From an uncultured Clostridia bacterium (GTDB lineage Bacteria > Bacillota > Clostridia > UBA1381): DNA of 16,871 nt. Numbering within the stretch: position 1 is the stretch's first letter; the number at the start of each line of letters is the position of its first letter. The translations under genes were made by a program, and so were the position numbers. Under the pieces are notes generated by a model. The model was not told the DNA's origin. It ran no database searches and saw only the letters and a list, made by a program, of their open reading frames with translations. The DNA lies in assembly GCA_905235885.1 (NCBI GenBank), contig CAJONM010000136.1:1-16871 (forward strand), given 5' to 3'. Below are positions 14,913 through 16,871 of the stretch, piece by piece.

Positions 14913-16412
14913 ATGACAAAGAGATATAAATTATCGTTCGCGCTCATATTGATGCTTGCGGCAGGCGTATACATATCGCTGCTTTTCGGTACGGACATAT
15001 GGTATGATGAGGCGTATACTTTCGGTGTTCTGCGGCACAGCTACAGCGAGATGTGGCGGATAACCGCCGCCGATGTGCATCCGCCGCTGTACTACATTCT
15101 GCTGAAGCTGTTTGTTACGCCGTTTTCGGATACATTTACGGCGGCGAAGGTGTTTTCGATGATACCGATGCTGCTTATCATCATTATCGGAGGCGTGCAG
15201 CTTAAAGGGATATTTGATAAAAAGGTATCGCTGTGCTTTATGGTGATGTTTCTGATATTCCCGTTTATGGTGCCGTACGCCGTCGAGATAAGGATGTACT
15301 CCCTTGCCGCGCTGTTCGTTTTCATGACGGCGATATGGGCGTATAAGAGCTATGACCGAGGAAAGGCAAAGGACAGCGCGATCATGCTCCTGTCGGGCGT
15401 TGCGGCGGCATATACGCATTATTTTGCGCTCGTGGCGGTGGGGATAATATATTTTATCCTTTTGATATGTATACTAAAGCACAAAAAGCATATGCTCAGA
15501 CGCTGGATAATATGCGTGGTGCTGTCGGTGGTGCTGTATCTGCCATGGCTGGGCAGCTTCATAGCGCAGCTTGCATATAAAGTGGAAAACGAGTATTGGA
15601 TCGACCCGATAAATATGACCGTTGTCGAGAGGTATATTACCGATACCTTCAATGTCGGCAACGGCGGCGCGTATTTTATATATTTTACGGAGCTTGTGTT
15701 TATAATGCTGCTGCTTACGGCGATATTTTCGCTTGATAAGAGAGAAAAAACACTATCACTTCTGGCGATAACCGTATGGGGTGCGACGATACTGGCAGGT
15801 GTCGCCGTATCACTGGCTGTAAGACCGATATTTGTAATACGGTATTCTGTTCCGACCATACCGGTATTTCTGATATTTGCGTCTATTGCGATAGCGCGCG
15901 TGCAGCCGCGTGAGATCCGCGCGTTGTGCGGCGCGGTGCTTGCCGTAAGCGGAATACTTAATTATACATACTTGTTCTGCAAGGAATACAATGTAAGCGA
16001 TATTATTATGAGCGAAAGCTTTACAGAGCGATACGGAAACTGCGACAGCTATATAATCTGTAACAGCGACGAGAGGTCCGTTACCGATCATTTTCGAGGC
16101 GTTCTGGCGTATTATGAAACAGACAAGCCCATATATTCATATCAGCCGCTGTCGGAGGCTAATCCGTTTGACAACTGCGTGAGCATGGAAAGATTCCTGC
16201 CACATGAAAATCAATTCGTTATTATGCTAAAGGAGCAGTCGTACCAATTTCCGACGGATCTGATGGAGCGGTACAACTACATTCATGTCGGAAGGATAGC
16301 CACCGATACGGAAAATCATACGATACATGTATATATGCTTATGAATAAGGATATGAACGGCGTAGATGCCGAATTTATCCGCACGGCGCAAAAGAGCATG
16401 GAAAGGAAATAA
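14913..16412 (+). CDS. GT-C membrane glycosyltransferase (GT39/ArnT-like)
   Basis: Polytopic membrane protein of 499 residues with about ten to eleven predicted membrane segments up to residue 365 and a soluble C-terminal tail of about 130 residues. The first external loop has WYDEAYT (30-36) with the acidic pair Asp32-Glu33, followed by HPPLYY (56-61), the marks of the PMT/ArnT type of enzymes that use polyprenyl-phosphate sugars outside the membrane. The segment RMYSLAALF matches the second conserved region of such proteins. The start ATG 14913 is close behind GGAAAGGGA. It sits 24 nt after the GT2 gene, whose lipid-linked sugar it probably consumes. The acceptor (wall polymer, protein or lipid) cannot be seen. 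The family is confident, the substrate is not. Confidence 0.88.
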   Translation: MTKRYKLSFALILMLAAGVYISLLFGTDIWYDEAYTFGVLRHSYSEMWRITAADVHPPLYYILLKLFVTPFSDTFTAAKVFSMIPMLLIIIIGGVQLKGIFDKKVSLCFMVMFLIFPFMVPYAVEIRMYSLAALFVFMTAIWAYKSYDRGKAKDSAIMLLSGVAAAYTHYFALVAVGIIYFILLICILKHKKHMLRRWIICVVLSVVLYLPWLGSFIAQLAYKVENEYWIDPINMTVVERYITDTFNVGNGGAYFIYFTELVFIMLLLTAIFSLDKREKTLSLLAITVWGATILAGVAVSLAVRPIFVIRYSVPTIPVFLIFASIAIARVQPREIRALCGAVLAVSGILNYTYLFCKEYNVSDIIMSESFTERYGNCDSYIICNSDERSVTDHFRGVLAYYETDKPIYSYQPLSEANPFDNCVSMERFLPHENQFVIMLKEQSYQFPTDLMERYNYIHVGRIATDTENHTIHVYMLMNKDMNGVDAEFIRTAQKSMERK

Positions 16413-16420
16413 ATACATAA

Positions 16421-16871
16421 ATGAAGCTGAAGAAAATATTGACTATATCGGCGGCGGTCATGCTTGCCGCATATGATACAGCCGCGGCGTGTACGGGCGT
16501 ATATGTCGGAAAGGGTATGACCTCCGACGGCTCGATCATAATAGCGCGTACCGAGGATATGACAAGCTATTCGTCGAAACGGTTCATTGTCCACCAAGCG
16601 GCGGATCATGAAGAGGGAGAATGCTATACGGACGCGTTCGGTCTTACAATTCCGTATCCGTCGCATACATACCGATACAGTGCGATACCCGGCTCGAATG
16701 AGCGAGGCATCGGTACCGATCCGTACGGCGCGGCAGGCTTTAATGAGCTTGGCGTTGCGGCTACCGCCACGATAACGGGCTATCCGAACGCGGCGGCGGA
16801 GGCGGCGGACCCGTTCGTTGAGACGGGGTTGCACGAAATATCGGCGGCCGATCTGATCCTGTCTCGCGCCG
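16421..16871 (+). CDS. Secreted C69-family dipeptidase, N-terminal part (truncated by window end)
   Basis: The reading frame is open from the ATG at 16421 to the last base, giving the first 150 residues of a longer protein. MKLKKILTISAAVMLAAYDTAAA is a signal peptide followed directly by Cys24 in ACTGVYVGKGMTSDGSIIIARTED. In peptidase family C69 (PepD-type N-terminal nucleophile hydrolases) the cysteine of this motif becomes the N-terminal nucleophile, and the G(K/R)x(M/A)xSDGS...ARTED pattern is its hallmark. Later stretches NERGIGTDPYGAAGFNELGVAATATIT and EISAADLILSRA also fit the family. Cys24 could alternatively be read as a lipoprotein site, but the preceding AAA is a poor lipobox. A GGAAAGGA binding site lies about 14 nt upstream within the GT-C gene's end. 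No promoter was seen, so it is probably co-transcribed. Confidence 0.88.
   Translation, partial: MKLKKILTISAAVMLAAYDTAAACTGVYVGKGMTSDGSIIIARTEDMTSYSSKRFIVHQAADHEEGECYTDAFGLTIPYPSHTYRYSAIPGSNERGIGTDPYGAAGFNELGVAATATITGYPNAAAEAADPFVETGLHEISAADLILSRA

Noticed and set aside
16316..16834. Minus-strand ORF of 172 codons at the right end
   Set aside because: It is opposite the end of the GT-C gene and the C69 dipeptidase, whose own frame is open to the window edge and has clear family motifs.

Overview
The window reads as a chromosomal segment of an anaerobic Clostridia-type Firmicute, most plausibly a gut Oscillospirales/Ruminococcaceae-like organism. The basis is the gene set: Mini-ribonuclease 3 directly after cysS (a Bacillota arrangement), a transketolase split into two subunits, a DNA polymerase I whose proofreading domain has lost its catalytic acidic residues, a class A flavodiiron protein, and promoters of the sigma-A type. 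All fourteen supported genes lie on the plus strand and are tightly packed. Isoleucine AUA codons are conspicuously common in every gene despite a moderate GC content. I see no tRNA, rRNA, CRISPR array, transposase, integrase or phage gene. The taxonomic guess is an inference, not a measurement.

Layout. Positions 1-166 hold no gene but contain two dyad-symmetric elements. A strong extended -10 promoter (167-195) then starts a cluster of cysS, mrnC, the two transketolase subunits and a small lipoprotein, closed by a GC-rich hairpin (4597-4621). The gap between cysS and mrnC contains a 57-bp direct repeat in two copies; the first copy is one arm of a long imperfect inverted repeat. polA (4653-7286) follows with its own strong ribosome binding site but no obvious promoter. 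A second promoter (7302-7330) opens a compact run: flavodiiron protein, response regulator, histidine kinase, argH, glmM and a phosphoribosyltransferase. Several junctions in this run overlap or abut. It ends at a perfect 17-bp terminator hairpin (13804-13842). Five bases on, a consensus promoter (13847-13875) drives a third unit: a membrane-anchored GT2 glycosyltransferase, a multi-pass GT-C glycosyltransferase, and a secreted C69 dipeptidase that is cut off by the window end.

How the genes may work together. The first unit combines translation (CysRS), 23S rRNA maturation (MrnC) and the non-oxidative pentose phosphate pathway. The second couples O2/NO detoxification with a two-component system and with arginine, aminosugar and nucleobase metabolism; the linkage of the flavodiiron gene to the regulators by an ATGA overlap is the most suggestive functional link here. 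The third looks like a lipid-linked sugar pathway: the GT2 enzyme would charge undecaprenyl phosphate and the GT-C enzyme would transfer that sugar outside the membrane.

Most of the window is housekeeping. I do not see a clearly novel defence or mobile system. The items most worth a second look are the flavodiiron/two-component/argH/glmM transcription unit, the intergenic repeats, the structured upstream element, the uncharacterised lipoprotein and the glycosyltransferase pair.
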